From contig JBKJRC010000003.1 in the NCBI GenBank assembly GCA_046594915.1, positions 310,001 to 374,000 of the forward strand: 64,000 nt of DNA, in the 5' to 3' direction. The stretch comes from Methylotenera_A sp046594915 (lineage in GTDB: Bacteria > Pseudomonadota > Gammaproteobacteria > Burkholderiales > Methylophilaceae). Both the position numbers and the translations under genes were made by a program. Below the pieces are notes generated by a model. It had not been told where the DNA came from and ran no database searches. It saw nothing but the letters and a program-made list of their open reading frames with translations. This document shows positions 46,063-54,567 of the stretch, piece by piece; within the stretch, counting starts at the first letter, position 1; every line of letters begins with the position of its first letter.

Positions 46063-46520
46063 CCGTGCTGGAAGCAGCCATCGAACTAAATGTCAGTGAA
46101 CGCACCATTCGCAATTACGAGAATGGGGCGGTTACTATCCCCTACCCCAGTTTCAGGCTGATGCGGCTGCTGGGTGGCTATGCGTTGGTTGCAGTCAGTA
46201 AGCGATTAGGTGACGACTGGCAGGACTGGTCATTCTGGCAAAACAAGCTGTGGTCACCAGAGGGCAAGGGCTTTGACGTTCAGAACCTGCGATATCTCTC
46301 GACTTACATGCAGATTGCGCGGCGTGCGTTGGCGTCCTCGCGGGCTCGTCCTTCGGCTACTGCCGCGAAACGCCAGGTCAAAGGCGTTGTTTCGTTGGTG
46401 CATGGGACGGCAGCGCGTGAGCAACCGAGTAGCGCGACCGCGCTATTCGGCGTCGAAGTTGCTCAAAGTCCGATTGTGTATGTTGAGACGTTGCTTGCGG
46501 ACAGGGGTATGGCTGCTTGA
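45987..46520 (+). CDS. XafT-like Xer recombination activator (VC1465/DUF3653 family)
   Basis: 177 residues. An N-terminal helix-turn-helix (RQAGLTVLEAAIELNVSERTIRNYENG, split by the turn) is followed by the family signature IPYPSFRLMRLLGGYAL, DWQDWSFWQNKLWSPEGKGF (Trp78, Trp81, LWSPEG). The C-terminal ~65 residues are Ala/Arg-rich and variable. The TLC-phage member of this family activates XerD at dif in place of FtsK. Being inside an element bounded by dif-type sites strongly supports that role here. I favour the ATG at 45,987; one at 45,957 would add 10 residues. Base composition is GC-richer than neighbours. Confidence 0.75.
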   Translation: MRKLKKQRKYIDPDAFYLARRQAGLTVLEAAIELNVSERTIRNYENGAVTIPYPSFRLMRLLGGYALVAVSKRLGDDWQDWSFWQNKLWSPEGKGFDVQNLRYLSTYMQIARRALASSRARPSATAAKRQVKGVVSLVHGTAAREQPSSATALFGVEVAQSPIVYVETLLADRGMAA

Positions 46521-46594
46521 GTTTGTTGGTTTGGTGCGCTTTTGCTGCATGGATGAAATTGAAGCGTTTTTGTGCTAAGTTAAAAAAGGATCTA

Positions 46595-46759
46595 ATGTTT
46601 AATGATGGGCTGACAACCCCGAAAGTAAAGCTGGGCTTGCAATACAAACAGGTTGTGGAAGAGTTGGGAATGATGGCGATTGTGCTTGCTTTGTTATACA
46701 TTATACGAAGTAGCATGATTGGGAGGCGGATATATATTTTTATCAAAGTTATTTTTTAG
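46595..46759 (+). CDS. Short membrane-protein ORF reading through the right att site
   Basis: 54 residues with one hydrophobic segment (MMAIVLALLYII). The ATG has AAAGGA four bases upstream. The frame crosses the right att core and ends in host sequence. If the element were circular, the same frame would continue from the left junction as LLYIIRSERIF and stop, giving about 43 residues. It may be a minor coat-like or membrane peptide of the parent phage; it could also be chance. Confidence 0.4.
   Translation: MFNDGLTTPKVKLGLQYKQVVEELGMMAIVLALLYIIRSSMIGRRIYIFIKVIF
46695..46711. repeat. Right att core of the Xer element
   Basis: TATACA plus XerC arm TTATACGAAGT, identical to 45269-45285 in dif. 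The flanking 11 bp on the left do not resemble a XerD arm, as expected for a phage-derived half-site. Confidence 0.85.
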
Positions 46760-47171
46760 AAATCACAATTAAACCTGCAATTATTAACAGCATGCCACAG
46801 GCAATTCGCCACGTGACTGATTCTTTGAGCAGCCACCAAGCAAGCAATATTGCAACTACCACACTGCCTTTATCAATTAATGCAACCGTTGCTACATCGC
46901 CTAACTTAAGTGCTTTGTAATAAAAAATCCAAGAACCAGCTGTGGCAAATGCCGAAAGTGCCAGCCAAATGTAATTAGCTTTTTGCAGCACTTTGAATTC
47001 GGCTGGTGTGGATGAAAGAGTGGCAAACATTAATACAAATCCACAAACAAAAAGTGTGCGAACCGTTAACCCTACTTCGGCTGAAATACCATTAAGACCT
47101 TGTTTAGCGATGACTGAAGTAAACCCAGCAAAGCTAGCTGAAATCATTGCATATATTACCCAGCGTTCCAT
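46749..47171 (-). CDS. EamA-family small transporter
   Basis: 140 residues with four to five membrane segments, a single EamA unit. It has the family's WVIYAMISASFAGFTSVIAKQGL opening (broken here by a charged loop), the FYYKALKLGDVATVALIDKGSVVV centre and LLKESVTWRIACGMLLIIAGLI ending. Single-unit members probably dimerise. The substrate is unknown. ATG 47,171 has AAGG five bases upstream; a GTG at 47,177 is an alternative. Confidence 0.85.
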   Translation of the reverse strand: MERWVIYAMISASFAGFTSVIAKQGLNGISAEVGLTVRTLFVCGFVLMFATLSSTPAEFKVLQKANYIWLALSAFATAGSWIFYYKALKLGDVATVALIDKGSVVVAILLAWWLLKESVTWRIACGMLLIIAGLIVISKK

Positions 47172-47450
47172 TTTCACCTTAAAATGATTAAGTCTACGTC
47201 AACAATAATGCCAGTACTTTAAACACATTGCATACTTTTATGTATTTAAACTCAGTCATGCTGTCATTATCTCACATGCTTTTTATGGTCTTCGTAACAC
47301 AAGACCCATAACGGATAGACGGTGATTCTTCGCCAGAATTAACAAACATAATGGTGTCTGGCGCATTACTAATAAGTTAAAACAGGCCGGCAATAAAAAC
47401 AGTGGAATATTTAAGCTCACTGCTAGCAATATCAAATTTCTTATCAAAAA

Positions 47451-48227
47451 CTAATGTTCGCCTGCTTTTGCCGCACGCTGTGGGGAAAACATAATACATA
47501 CCAAAATTAGTAACAATAGTGTGATAGATGCCGAATAGCGGCTTAGTGCAAGTCCGCCTGCGGCAACAGGCTTATCAAGGAAATCGCCAACGACTGCGCC
47601 CAATGGACGTGTGAAAATAAAGGCTGCCCAAAAAAGTAGGGTTTTAGAGATGTTTGTAAAAAAATGTGCGCCTGTTAAGATGATTAAAATACTACCGAAA
47701 ATTGCTGCTGCACCAACATAACCTAAGCCTGCTGTATCGGCTGTCCAATCGCCAAGGGCAGTGCCTAAAGTTTGCGAAAACATAATGGTAACCCAATAAA
47801 ACATTTCCGTTCTAGGTGAATGGATTGAGTTAATGGAAACCGATCCGAAAGTTTTGTACCAGACAGTGAGAGAAGCCAGTAGAAGCGCTAATAGTAACGC
47901 CGACCCGCCTGTGTAGCCAATACCCAATGATCGCGTTGCAAAATCGGCCAATGTCGTGCCCACTGTAGTGGTGGCAATTATGGTTGCCCAATACAAATAG
48001 GGATGAAATTGTTTGGCTTTAATCTGTGCAGTAACCGCTAAAAAAAACAGGACAGCAAAAATAAATGTGCTCACTAAATAGCCGAGATTTAGTGACATCG
48101 ACATGGCATCACCTGCAGTTTCGCCCAGCGTTGTGGCGAAAATTTTGATTACCCAAAATATGAGTGTAAGTGCGGGAACTTTACTTAATGCTTCTGACAA
48201 TGCAATTTCCTCTTCAAGATTTTTCAT
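47451..48227 (-). CDS. COG4705/DUF347-repeat membrane protein
   Basis: 258 residues, about eight membrane segments. Four internal repeats each carry a Gly-x-x-x-Gly/Ala-Asp motif: TTLGETAGDAMS, TTVGTTLADFAT, QTLGTALGDWTA and RPLGAVVGDFLD. The repeats fit the uncharacterised DUF347 family, for which no function is firmly known. The regular acidic residues in membrane helices suggest ion transport (inference). Confidence 0.8.
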   Translation of the reverse strand: MKNLEEEIALSEALSKVPALTLIFWVIKIFATTLGETAGDAMSMSLNLGYLVSTFIFAVLFFLAVTAQIKAKQFHPYLYWATIIATTTVGTTLADFATRSLGIGYTGGSALLLALLLASLTVWYKTFGSVSINSIHSPRTEMFYWVTIMFSQTLGTALGDWTADTAGLGYVGAAAIFGSILIILTGAHFFTNISKTLLFWAAFIFTRPLGAVVGDFLDKPVAAGGLALSRYSASITLLLLILVCIMFSPQRAAKAGEH

Positions 48228-48264
48228 GAGCTAAAATTAAAGACTTAAGTTTTAGAATCCAGAC

Positions 48265-50205
48265 TTAAGGATCCAGATTTTCTGATTCTTTTAATGCGCC
48301 AGTTTTAAAAGCGCGATTGGCGGTTTGATAATAGGCAATTGCTTCATTGAGTAAAATACTGTCCATTTTTGTGGAAGTAGATTCCATCGTAATTGGATCT
48401 ACCTTGTAAGCCTCTACTTTTTGTTTGGGACTTAACACGATTAAAGTATCATTTTTGTAATAGCCCAACTCCTGATAATTGCTGATAAAAGCACGTGGAG
48501 CAATTTGTTCAGCTTTTTCTTCAAATAGTGATTGTCCAAAAAAGTGTTCATCGCCCTTTTTACCCAACACATCTAATAGCGTAGGCACGATATCTATTTG
48601 GCTTGCCATGCGGCTGTAATGGGCGGCTGGCAACATATCTGGTGCATAAAAAATGAGTGGAATATGATATTTAGCCACAGGCAGTTTGGTTTTACCTGCC
48701 ACTGATGCGCAATGGTCAGCAACAATCACAAATAAAGTGTCTTTAAACCAAGGTTTAGTTTTGGCTTTTTCAATCAATTGGCCAATCGCGTAATCGGTAT
48801 ATTTGACGGCGCCATCTCGATTACCTTGTGGTAAATCAATTTTGCCTGCCGGAAACGTAAATGGCCGATGGTTGCTGGTCGTCATAATCTGTGCGAAAAA
48901 TGGTTTACCACTTTTAACGGTTTCATCTAAATGCAACAGCGCATTATCAAATAAACTTTCATCGTCCACACCCCAAATATTTTCATGCTGTATGGTTTTT
49001 TTATCAAAATCAGTACGGTCTACTACTTTATAATCATTGCCTTTGTAATAAGCATTCATGTTGTCAAAGTAACCGTAACCGCCATAAATAAAAAAAGTGT
49101 TAAACCCTTGCAACGTTAACATTTCACCAATGGTGGCTAGGTGTTCGTTATTAGGGCGATGCACTATTGCCTGGCCTGGGATGGGTGGAATCGCAATAGT
49201 GAGTGCATCCAATCCACGTACGGTGCGCGTGCCCGTGGCAAAAATTTTGTCAAAAACCAAGCCGTCTTTGGCTATTTTGTCCAGGTTTGGGGTTAAGTGT
49301 TCAGTGTTGCCATAAGCGCCAACATAACTTGCAGACAAGCTTTCTACCGAGATCAATACAACGTTTTTAGGCCGCCGCGTAAAACTGCCCATCTCAAATA
49401 CTTCGACTGGATGCGCATTTTCTGACAGTACATCCGTGGTTAATTTGCGCTCAACCTCTAAACCGCGCAGTACTTTATCTGCCTCGGTTTGCGGCATGGT
49501 TTTATAAAACTTGTCATAATCGAGCTCATTACGCCGCATGGCCGAAGCCAGCGTAAATAAGCCGTTGCCCGATAACTCATTGGCATAGGCATTTTTACTA
49601 AGTGCCATCTGATCGGCATTAGCAAAATGGTAACTCAATAACGGCAAGCCTAACAACGCCAATAATAAGATGATCTTTTGTTTGGCGTGTAAAGCGTATT
49701 GCCTAAAAGCAATAAACCTGTGCGCTAGCCACATCATGCAAAGCGCAATCACCGCAATACTTAACACTATTAATGGCACAGAATATGATTCACGAATATT
49801 GCCGATTACTTCGTGCGTGTAAATAAGGTAATCGACCGCGATAAAATTGAATCTGGTGGTGAATTCTTGCCAAAATATAACTTCCGACACAACACCAAAT
49901 ATCAAGCTAAAAGTAACAATGTAAGCGATGCCCCATTTTAATATGGACAGCCAATTTTTGCTGCGCCAACTATTTGGTAACACAATTGAAATCAATAGCC
50001 AAGGCACGATTAAATAAGCCAGCGTACTTAAATCAAACCATAAACCACGGCTAAACATTTTAATGGTTTGGCCTAAAGTTAGCTGGGTTGGACCAACATC
50101 TATCCAAAGTACCAACCGTAACAATAGCCACAAACTCAGTGCGATTAAGCCTAAAAATACCACAAAAGGCAGTTGAATACGGCTTGATTTTAATGATTTT
50201 TGCAT
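48265..50205 (-). CDS. LTA synthase-family sulfatase-fold membrane transferase
   Basis: 646 residues: five N-terminal membrane segments (to about 200), then an extracytoplasmic sulfatase-like domain with NVVLISVESLSASYVGAYG (nucleophile Ser/Thr region near 285), FDKIFATGTRTVRGLDAL, MTTSNHRPFTFP and FVIVADHCASVAGKTK metal-binding loops. Gram-negative relatives transfer phosphoglycerol or phosphoethanolamine to periplasmic glycans or lipid A. It is in a close three-gene set with a PAP2 phosphatase and a second sulfatase-like protein (gaps 19 and 34 bp). ndvB elsewhere in the window offers one possible glycan acceptor (inference). Confidence 0.9.
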   Translation of the reverse strand: MQKSLKSSRIQLPFVVFLGLIALSLWLLLRLVLWIDVGPTQLTLGQTIKMFSRGLWFDLSTLAYLIVPWLLISIVLPNSWRSKNWLSILKWGIAYIVTFSLIFGVVSEVIFWQEFTTRFNFIAVDYLIYTHEVIGNIRESYSVPLIVLSIAVIALCMMWLAHRFIAFRQYALHAKQKIILLLALLGLPLLSYHFANADQMALSKNAYANELSGNGLFTLASAMRRNELDYDKFYKTMPQTEADKVLRGLEVERKLTTDVLSENAHPVEVFEMGSFTRRPKNVVLISVESLSASYVGAYGNTEHLTPNLDKIAKDGLVFDKIFATGTRTVRGLDALTIAIPPIPGQAIVHRPNNEHLATIGEMLTLQGFNTFFIYGGYGYFDNMNAYYKGNDYKVVDRTDFDKKTIQHENIWGVDDESLFDNALLHLDETVKSGKPFFAQIMTTSNHRPFTFPAGKIDLPQGNRDGAVKYTDYAIGQLIEKAKTKPWFKDTLFVIVADHCASVAGKTKLPVAKYHIPLIFYAPDMLPAAHYSRMASQIDIVPTLLDVLGKKGDEHFFGQSLFEEKAEQIAPRAFISNYQELGYYKNDTLIVLSPKQKVEAYKVDPITMESTSTKMDSILLNEAIAYYQTANRAFKTGALKESENLDP

Positions 50206-50224
50206 AAATTTCTTTTTGATATTG

Positions 50225-50968
50225 TTAAAGTGAATGGCTAAAAATTAATGATTGTTGCGGGTTTTTTTCGCGTTTTTTATTTGGCGAATAGCAAAGGTTG
50301 AGTAAAACTAAAACTAACCAAACCACCCATGCTGCCCACAGCGTATGCGATAGAAAATGTGCGCCGCGAATCATTTGCGCCCAACCCATCACAAAGCCCA
50401 GTATGAGTGAAATCACCAAGCTGGAACACGCAAACAACGGCTTTGTCTGTCTAAACGCAAAGTAAATTGCCATTAATGCAAAACCACCACTGGCATGCGC
50501 TCCCGGCCAGCAATGCCCTGATGCTGCCCCGTTTGGCAAGTTTGCCAGTAATGGATAATATAAAAATTTGCCACCAAAATCGGTTAAGTCCCAAGGGCAA
50601 GCATGCATGCTCTGGCTTTTGATGGCCGCCACTGCGAAGGTGCTGAGTATCATCCCCAAAAATGCCCAGCCTAATTGAAGACGAACCAATGCGGTTAGCT
50701 TTAATCTGCCACCGAATATTACTAAGGAAAGCATGGTTAATGCAATCGAGATAACAAGATATTTCAATCCAAAATGCATAACTTGCACCAAAAAAACATC
50801 GTGCTTTAAACTAAATACTTTATTTTCCGCATCAAAATAAGGGTTAATTAAATCAAAATCCAGGTGAGTTTTCGGGTAAATCCACAGTAAAAATACTGCG
50901 GATATTAACAAGGCAAAGGCTTGCTTAATGTTCCACACAGTTGATTGAGATAAATTCAAAATGGTCAT
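50225..50968 (-). CDS. PAP2-family membrane phosphatase
   Basis: 247 residues, about six membrane segments. Type-2 phosphatidic acid phosphatase signature: HCWPGAHASGGFALM (PSGH-like) and RGAHFLSHTLWAAW (SRxxxxxHxxxD-like) on adjacent loops. It probably removes phosphate from a lipid or undecaprenyl carrier in the periplasm. It lies between two sulfatase-fold enzymes, suggesting they act on the same envelope lipid or glycan. Confidence 0.88.
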   Translation of the reverse strand: MTILNLSQSTVWNIKQAFALLISAVFLLWIYPKTHLDFDLINPYFDAENKVFSLKHDVFLVQVMHFGLKYLVISIALTMLSLVIFGGRLKLTALVRLQLGWAFLGMILSTFAVAAIKSQSMHACPWDLTDFGGKFLYYPLLANLPNGAASGHCWPGAHASGGFALMAIYFAFRQTKPLFACSSLVISLILGFVMGWAQMIRGAHFLSHTLWAAWVVWLVLVLLNLCYSPNKKREKNPQQSLIFSHSL

Positions 50969-51002
50969 GGTTATGTTGAGTTTGGCCTGTTTGCGATGCG
51001 GC

Positions 51003-52931
51003 TCATTTTGAATCTAATTTCTTAGTGCGTTTGGTAAAGTGACTTAAATCACGCATGATTTGCATATTGCTGGCGCGTTTCTTTTCCAGCATGGCTTTGG
51101 CTGCCGCACCGGTAATTGGAACATCTTGCATGGTGCTGACTTTTTGCATAAAAAATGCTTTACCATCGACTGGTTGCACAATTTTTACGTCTTTGTCCAC
51201 ATAAGCCAATTTGTCCCAATCGGCAATATAGGTGTGGTCGCGTGTTTCATCGCTGAATAAGTTAATACCAATGCTGTAATCACTATTTGGATTGGTTACA
51301 CCTAGCATGGGCATAATGGTTGGCACAATATCGCTGTGGCTGGTTAATTGATCAACAACTTTTGCCGCTTGTTTAGGCGCGTAAATTACCAACGGCGTAC
51401 GCACTTGCTCATCTACAAAAGTAGAATTGTGTCCCCAAAAACCGTGTTCCATAAACTCTTCGCCATGGTCGCCCACTAAAATTACAATGGTGTTATCCAG
51501 CAGGTTTTTGTCTTTAAGGTAATCAAACACGCGTTTATATTGGCTGTCTAAATGATGCACAGCGTTGAGGTAGCGATTTTTAATCGGCACGATATCCTGG
51601 CGCAGTGTTTCTTTACTCAAAGCGGCGTAATTCAAATCATCGCGATACGGTGTTGCAATCACACTTTCTGGTGGAAAAAAGTAACGTGCGTGCGGAGATT
51701 CAAAAAACATAAAGGTAAAGAATGGTTTCGTAGTGTCACGCTGCTCAATAAACTGCAGTAAATCACTGACATTCTGCTGGTCATTCTGCCAGGAAATTTT
51801 GCCGTTACGTTGCAAAGCCTGCATTTTATTTTCTGGCACTTGTGCAAAAACGGTCCTATCAAATTCTGGATAGCTAAATAGCGCGCTGGTAAAAAAACGC
51901 ATCTGGTAATCCTGTTTATGCATTACATCAATAATCGCCGCGCCGTGTTGTTCCTGCAAAAACTGAAACCAGTAACTGGCTGGAAGGCCCATGAACATGC
52001 TAAAAATGCCTGCGCGCGTACCATTGCCACCACTATAATTCTGGGTAAAGCGCGTCGCTTGTTTGGCAAATTGCCAGGTATTAGGCATGATGTGTTCGTT
52101 TAAAGTATCTGCACGCCAAGATTCTGCCGCCAGCCAAATGATGTTGTAAGGTTTGGCTGGTTGCTTAAATTGAATCGGATTAAGCGGATAATTGAGTTTG
52201 CCCTTGATTTTAAGTGCGGTGTCGCGCGTACCCGTTAATCCCATCGCCCTGAATAAACTGCGTGAAGAAACGGTTTGGTAAAAAGGTACCGCCTGCGCAA
52301 CCGACGCTAAACCGTTAGACGTAAAGCGGTCAAAAGCAAATGTCATGTGCAATGCAATTACCGCCACTACGGCAACTAATGCAAAACGCCAATTGGGGAT
52401 AAAGTTGAATGCACTCACTTGATGCGCAAATTGGCTTTGATTTAAACGAACGGCAATAAAATGTGCTAAATAAAGCAGCACAATTTGCACAACTAAAAAG
52501 CCCAATGCAATCGCTGCAAAGCTTAAATCGGTGGCAGCGCTTCCGCCCAGCGATTCCAATCCACCAGGTGTAAACACTAAATTTAAGATGAATCCATTGA
52601 TATACATACCATATAAGGCGTATAGCTTGGCGTTTGCATAAAATAGTAAAGTCGTTATTGCGGTGGTTATTATTGCAACGGCGTAAACCGTTTTTTGGCG
52701 GTTATTTTGCTGGGATTCAACCTTGAGGAGTTTTTTGCTGATGTGCGTAATGACATACGCGGGAATTAAATAAAATACGCCGTACATCAACAGCGCAACG
52801 CATAAAAATACAAAAGCCAGGCTATTTTCTGCATAAATAACCTGAAACTCAATGGCGTTGGAAGCTAAAAGTAAGATTAATAGGTAACTTAAAGCAAAAA
52901 ATAGACGTAAAACGGTATTCAGTAATGGCAT
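51003..52931 (-). CDS. YejM/LTA synthase-like sulfatase-fold membrane protein
   Basis: 642 residues: five membrane segments to about 205, then a periplasmic sulfatase-like domain with NIIWLAAESWRADTLNEHIM (metal/nucleophile area), FTQNYSGGNGTRAGIFSMF, FFTFMFFESPHARYF and IVILVGDHGEEFMEHGFWGHN. The architecture fits the YejM/PbgA group better than classic LTA synthase. YejM in enterics controls LPS amount; whether this one is enzymatic is unclear, though GDHGEEF and the Thr of GGNGTR are kept. It is first in the three-gene set. Confidence 0.85.
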   Translation of the reverse strand: MPLLNTVLRLFFALSYLLILLLASNAIEFQVIYAENSLAFVFLCVALLMYGVFYLIPAYVITHISKKLLKVESQQNNRQKTVYAVAIITTAITTLLFYANAKLYALYGMYINGFILNLVFTPGGLESLGGSAATDLSFAAIALGFLVVQIVLLYLAHFIAVRLNQSQFAHQVSAFNFIPNWRFALVAVVAVIALHMTFAFDRFTSNGLASVAQAVPFYQTVSSRSLFRAMGLTGTRDTALKIKGKLNYPLNPIQFKQPAKPYNIIWLAAESWRADTLNEHIMPNTWQFAKQATRFTQNYSGGNGTRAGIFSMFMGLPASYWFQFLQEQHGAAIIDVMHKQDYQMRFFTSALFSYPEFDRTVFAQVPENKMQALQRNGKISWQNDQQNVSDLLQFIEQRDTTKPFFTFMFFESPHARYFFPPESVIATPYRDDLNYAALSKETLRQDIVPIKNRYLNAVHHLDSQYKRVFDYLKDKNLLDNTIVILVGDHGEEFMEHGFWGHNSTFVDEQVRTPLVIYAPKQAAKVVDQLTSHSDIVPTIMPMLGVTNPNSDYSIGINLFSDETRDHTYIADWDKLAYVDKDVKIVQPVDGKAFFMQKVSTMQDVPITGAAAKAMLEKKRASNMQIMRDLSHFTKRTKKLDSK

Positions 52932-53104
52932 TTTTTATTGATCGTAATGAGTGTTGCCATTACTATCGCAAACATGGTGCCAACTAAATTTTAAAATGAA
53001 AAATAAAGCTAACCAATTGTTTTAGATATATTTAATTTTATAAAGCACTCATTAATGATGGAGTTAACACAAAATTTAATGCAATAATTGCATTAATTCA
53101 CTTT

Positions 53105-53131
53105 AAAACCCTGCAAAATTTGCAAGGTTTT
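53105..53131. terminator. Bidirectional hairpin with A/T flanks
   Basis: AAAACCCTGCAAA and TTTGCAAGGTTTT form a 13-bp stem with one mismatch, flanked by A and T. It lies in the 340-bp gene-free gap 52932-53271. Confidence 0.7.
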
Positions 53132-53183
53132 ATTGGTTAACCATGACATTAATAAGCTTAGTTTTTATCCTAAAAATACAAAT

Positions 53184-53210
53184 AAAAGCAGCTCCTCAAG
53201 AGCTGCTTTT
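53184..53210. terminator. Bidirectional terminator downstream of the 53.3-kb gene
   Basis: AAAAGCAGCTC (53184-53194) and GAGCTGCTTTT (53200-53210) are a perfect inverted repeat ending in A and T runs. On the minus strand it would end transcription of the gene stopping at 53,272. Confidence 0.85.
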
Positions 53211-53271
53211 ATTTAATGCGAAGTATGAAGTAAATAATGAAATGCGTTACGAATATCTCAGCGTTGAAGTT

Positions 53272-53646
53272 TTAACGATTATTAAAAAAGGCAATATTCA
53301 TCACACGATCATTCACAAAAGTAATTTCAGTTTGTTTGTAGGTGTTTTTTGGGTCGTATCGCACAATGCTTTTGTAATACCACATTTCAATAACAACTGG
53401 TTTTTTACCTTTTTCTTCATCGACATTTTTGCCTATCACCGCGCCTGCATTGGTCGGTTTAACAGCGAGTTGTTTTTTGGCTGGCGTACCTAATTTGCTC
53501 AATACTATTTTTTTTGACTTACCACTAAAGTGATTTAAAAATTCGTCCTCAGTATACGTTTTGCCTGCCGCGGTGACTGCATTGGTTAAACCAAGTGCTA
53601 ATAAACCTGCCATTAACACTAATATCGTTTTAAAGTTCGTTTGCAT
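53272..53646 (-). CDS. Periplasmic hypothetical protein
   Basis: 124 residues with a signal peptide (TILVLMAGLLALGLTNAVTAAG, broken by its cleavage near residue 26). The mature protein looks like a small beta-rich domain: FLNHFSGKSKKIVLSKLGTPAKKQ, then VIEMWYYKSIVRYDP and TEITFVNDRVMNIAFF. The pattern resembles outer-membrane-assembly SmpA/BamE-type domains, but I am not confident. ATG 53,646 has GGGA seven bases upstream; the longer frame to 53,700 lacks a good site. Confidence 0.65.
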   Translation of the reverse strand: MQTNFKTILVLMAGLLALGLTNAVTAAGKTYTEDEFLNHFSGKSKKIVLSKLGTPAKKQLAVKPTNAGAVIGKNVDEEKGKKPVVIEMWYYKSIVRYDPKNTYKQTEITFVNDRVMNIAFFNNR

Positions 53647-53716
53647 AAATCGTTCCCATAAAAAAGCCAATTGGCTATTCAGTCTTAACGCCTGTATCAA
53701 GCCAATGTTGACGTAA

Positions 53717-54493
53717 TCAACTGAATGTTAATTTTAAACCATCATAGCCTGCAAGCACTTGCCCTTGCGTAATATCGGCCAGTTTGTCGGTCAAAGTCTG
53801 ATATTCTAAATCATGTGTCATGTGAATCATATAAGTTTGTTTTGCTTTGATACGACTTGCATAACTTAAGCTTTGTTCCAGATTAATATGCGTTGGGTGC
53901 GCCGTTTCACGCAAACAGTCCAATAGCAAGATATCTAGATTATCTAAAAATTCAAATGACGATTCTGGAATCGCTGAAACGTCTGTCAGATACGCAAGAT
54001 TACCGATGCGATAACCATGAATATGGCTTTTGCCGTGCAATACGGGAATTGGAATAATCGGCACACCAAAAAGGTGAAAAGCTTGTTCAACAGGCGCGAT
54101 GCGTAAAACAGGCAAATCCCAGAAATCAGTTGGCTCACGCAGCGTATAGCCAAATTTCTGTTGAATATGCGCGACTGAATCCGCCTTCGCATACAGCGGA
54201 ATCTGCGCACGCTGAATTTGGCAAAAAGCGCGTAAATCATCAATGCCGTGCAAATGATCGGCATGCGTATGCGTGTAAAGCACGGCATCCACGCGCTTGA
54301 TATTTTCACGCAAGGCCTGCAGCCGCAAATCTGGCCCGGTGTCGATTAAGATATTTTCACCACTTTTCAGCGTAATCAGACTTGAGCAACGCAAACGTTT
54401 ATTACGTGGATTAGGCGATTGGCAGGTTGCGCAACCACAACCCACCACAGGCGTGCCTGCGCTAGATCCTACGCCTAATAACGTGATTTGCAT
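53717..54493 (-). CDS. Metallo-beta-lactamase-fold phosphodiesterase, PhnP-like
   Basis: 258 residues. The metal-binding THTHADHLHGIDDLR motif, a preceding LIDTGPDLRLQ and the later PVLHGKSHIHGYR, AYLTDVSAIP and MIHMTHD histidines fit the cyclic-phosphodiesterase PhnP branch. The N-terminal GCGCATC and SPNPRNKR segment is typical. No phn operon is present, so the natural substrate is unclear. It is about 75 bp from tatD on the same strand. Confidence 0.88.
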   Translation of the reverse strand: MQITLLGVGSSAGTPVVGCGCATCQSPNPRNKRLRCSSLITLKSGENILIDTGPDLRLQALRENIKRVDAVLYTHTHADHLHGIDDLRAFCQIQRAQIPLYAKADSVAHIQQKFGYTLREPTDFWDLPVLRIAPVEQAFHLFGVPIIPIPVLHGKSHIHGYRIGNLAYLTDVSAIPESSFEFLDNLDILLLDCLRETAHPTHINLEQSLSYASRIKAKQTYMIHMTHDLEYQTLTDKLADITQGQVLAGYDGLKLTFS

Positions 54494-54567
54494 GGCTAAT
54501 TATTGTGCTTTTTTATTTTTGCGTTTATTTACTGTACTTTATTAGCGCTATTTCAGCGCTTTTTTAT

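Larger units (their letters stand above)
45275..46711 (+). mobile_element. Small Xer-integrated element (IMEX) at dif
   Basis: A 17-bp direct repeat, TATACATTATACGAAGT, occurs at 45269-45285 and 46695-46711. The left copy belongs to a full dif; the right has the same centre and XerC arm but an unrelated XerD arm (GCTTGCTTTGT). That is the structure left by elements that use host XerC/XerD. The 1.43-kb interior holds a 92-residue protein, an excisionase-like protein, an XafT-like Xer activator and a short membrane ORF; no replication or coat genes of a full phage are recognisable, so it is a satellite or remnant. Base composition rises in the xafT region. Host dif function is preserved on the left. 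Confidence 0.85.

Noticed and set aside
46210..46578. Alternative 122-residue frames over the XafT-like gene
   Set aside because: They come from its GC-rich Ala/Arg-coding end and have no family pattern, while the chosen frame has a clear HTH and DUF3653 signature.
45258..46711. Full filamentous prophage
   Set aside because: No replication initiator, Zot-like or coat gene is present in the 1.4 kb, so only a satellite or remnant is supported.
53143..53493. 116-residue plus-strand ORF
   Set aside because: It runs through the terminator at 53,184-53,210 and antisense to the better supported periplasmic protein gene.
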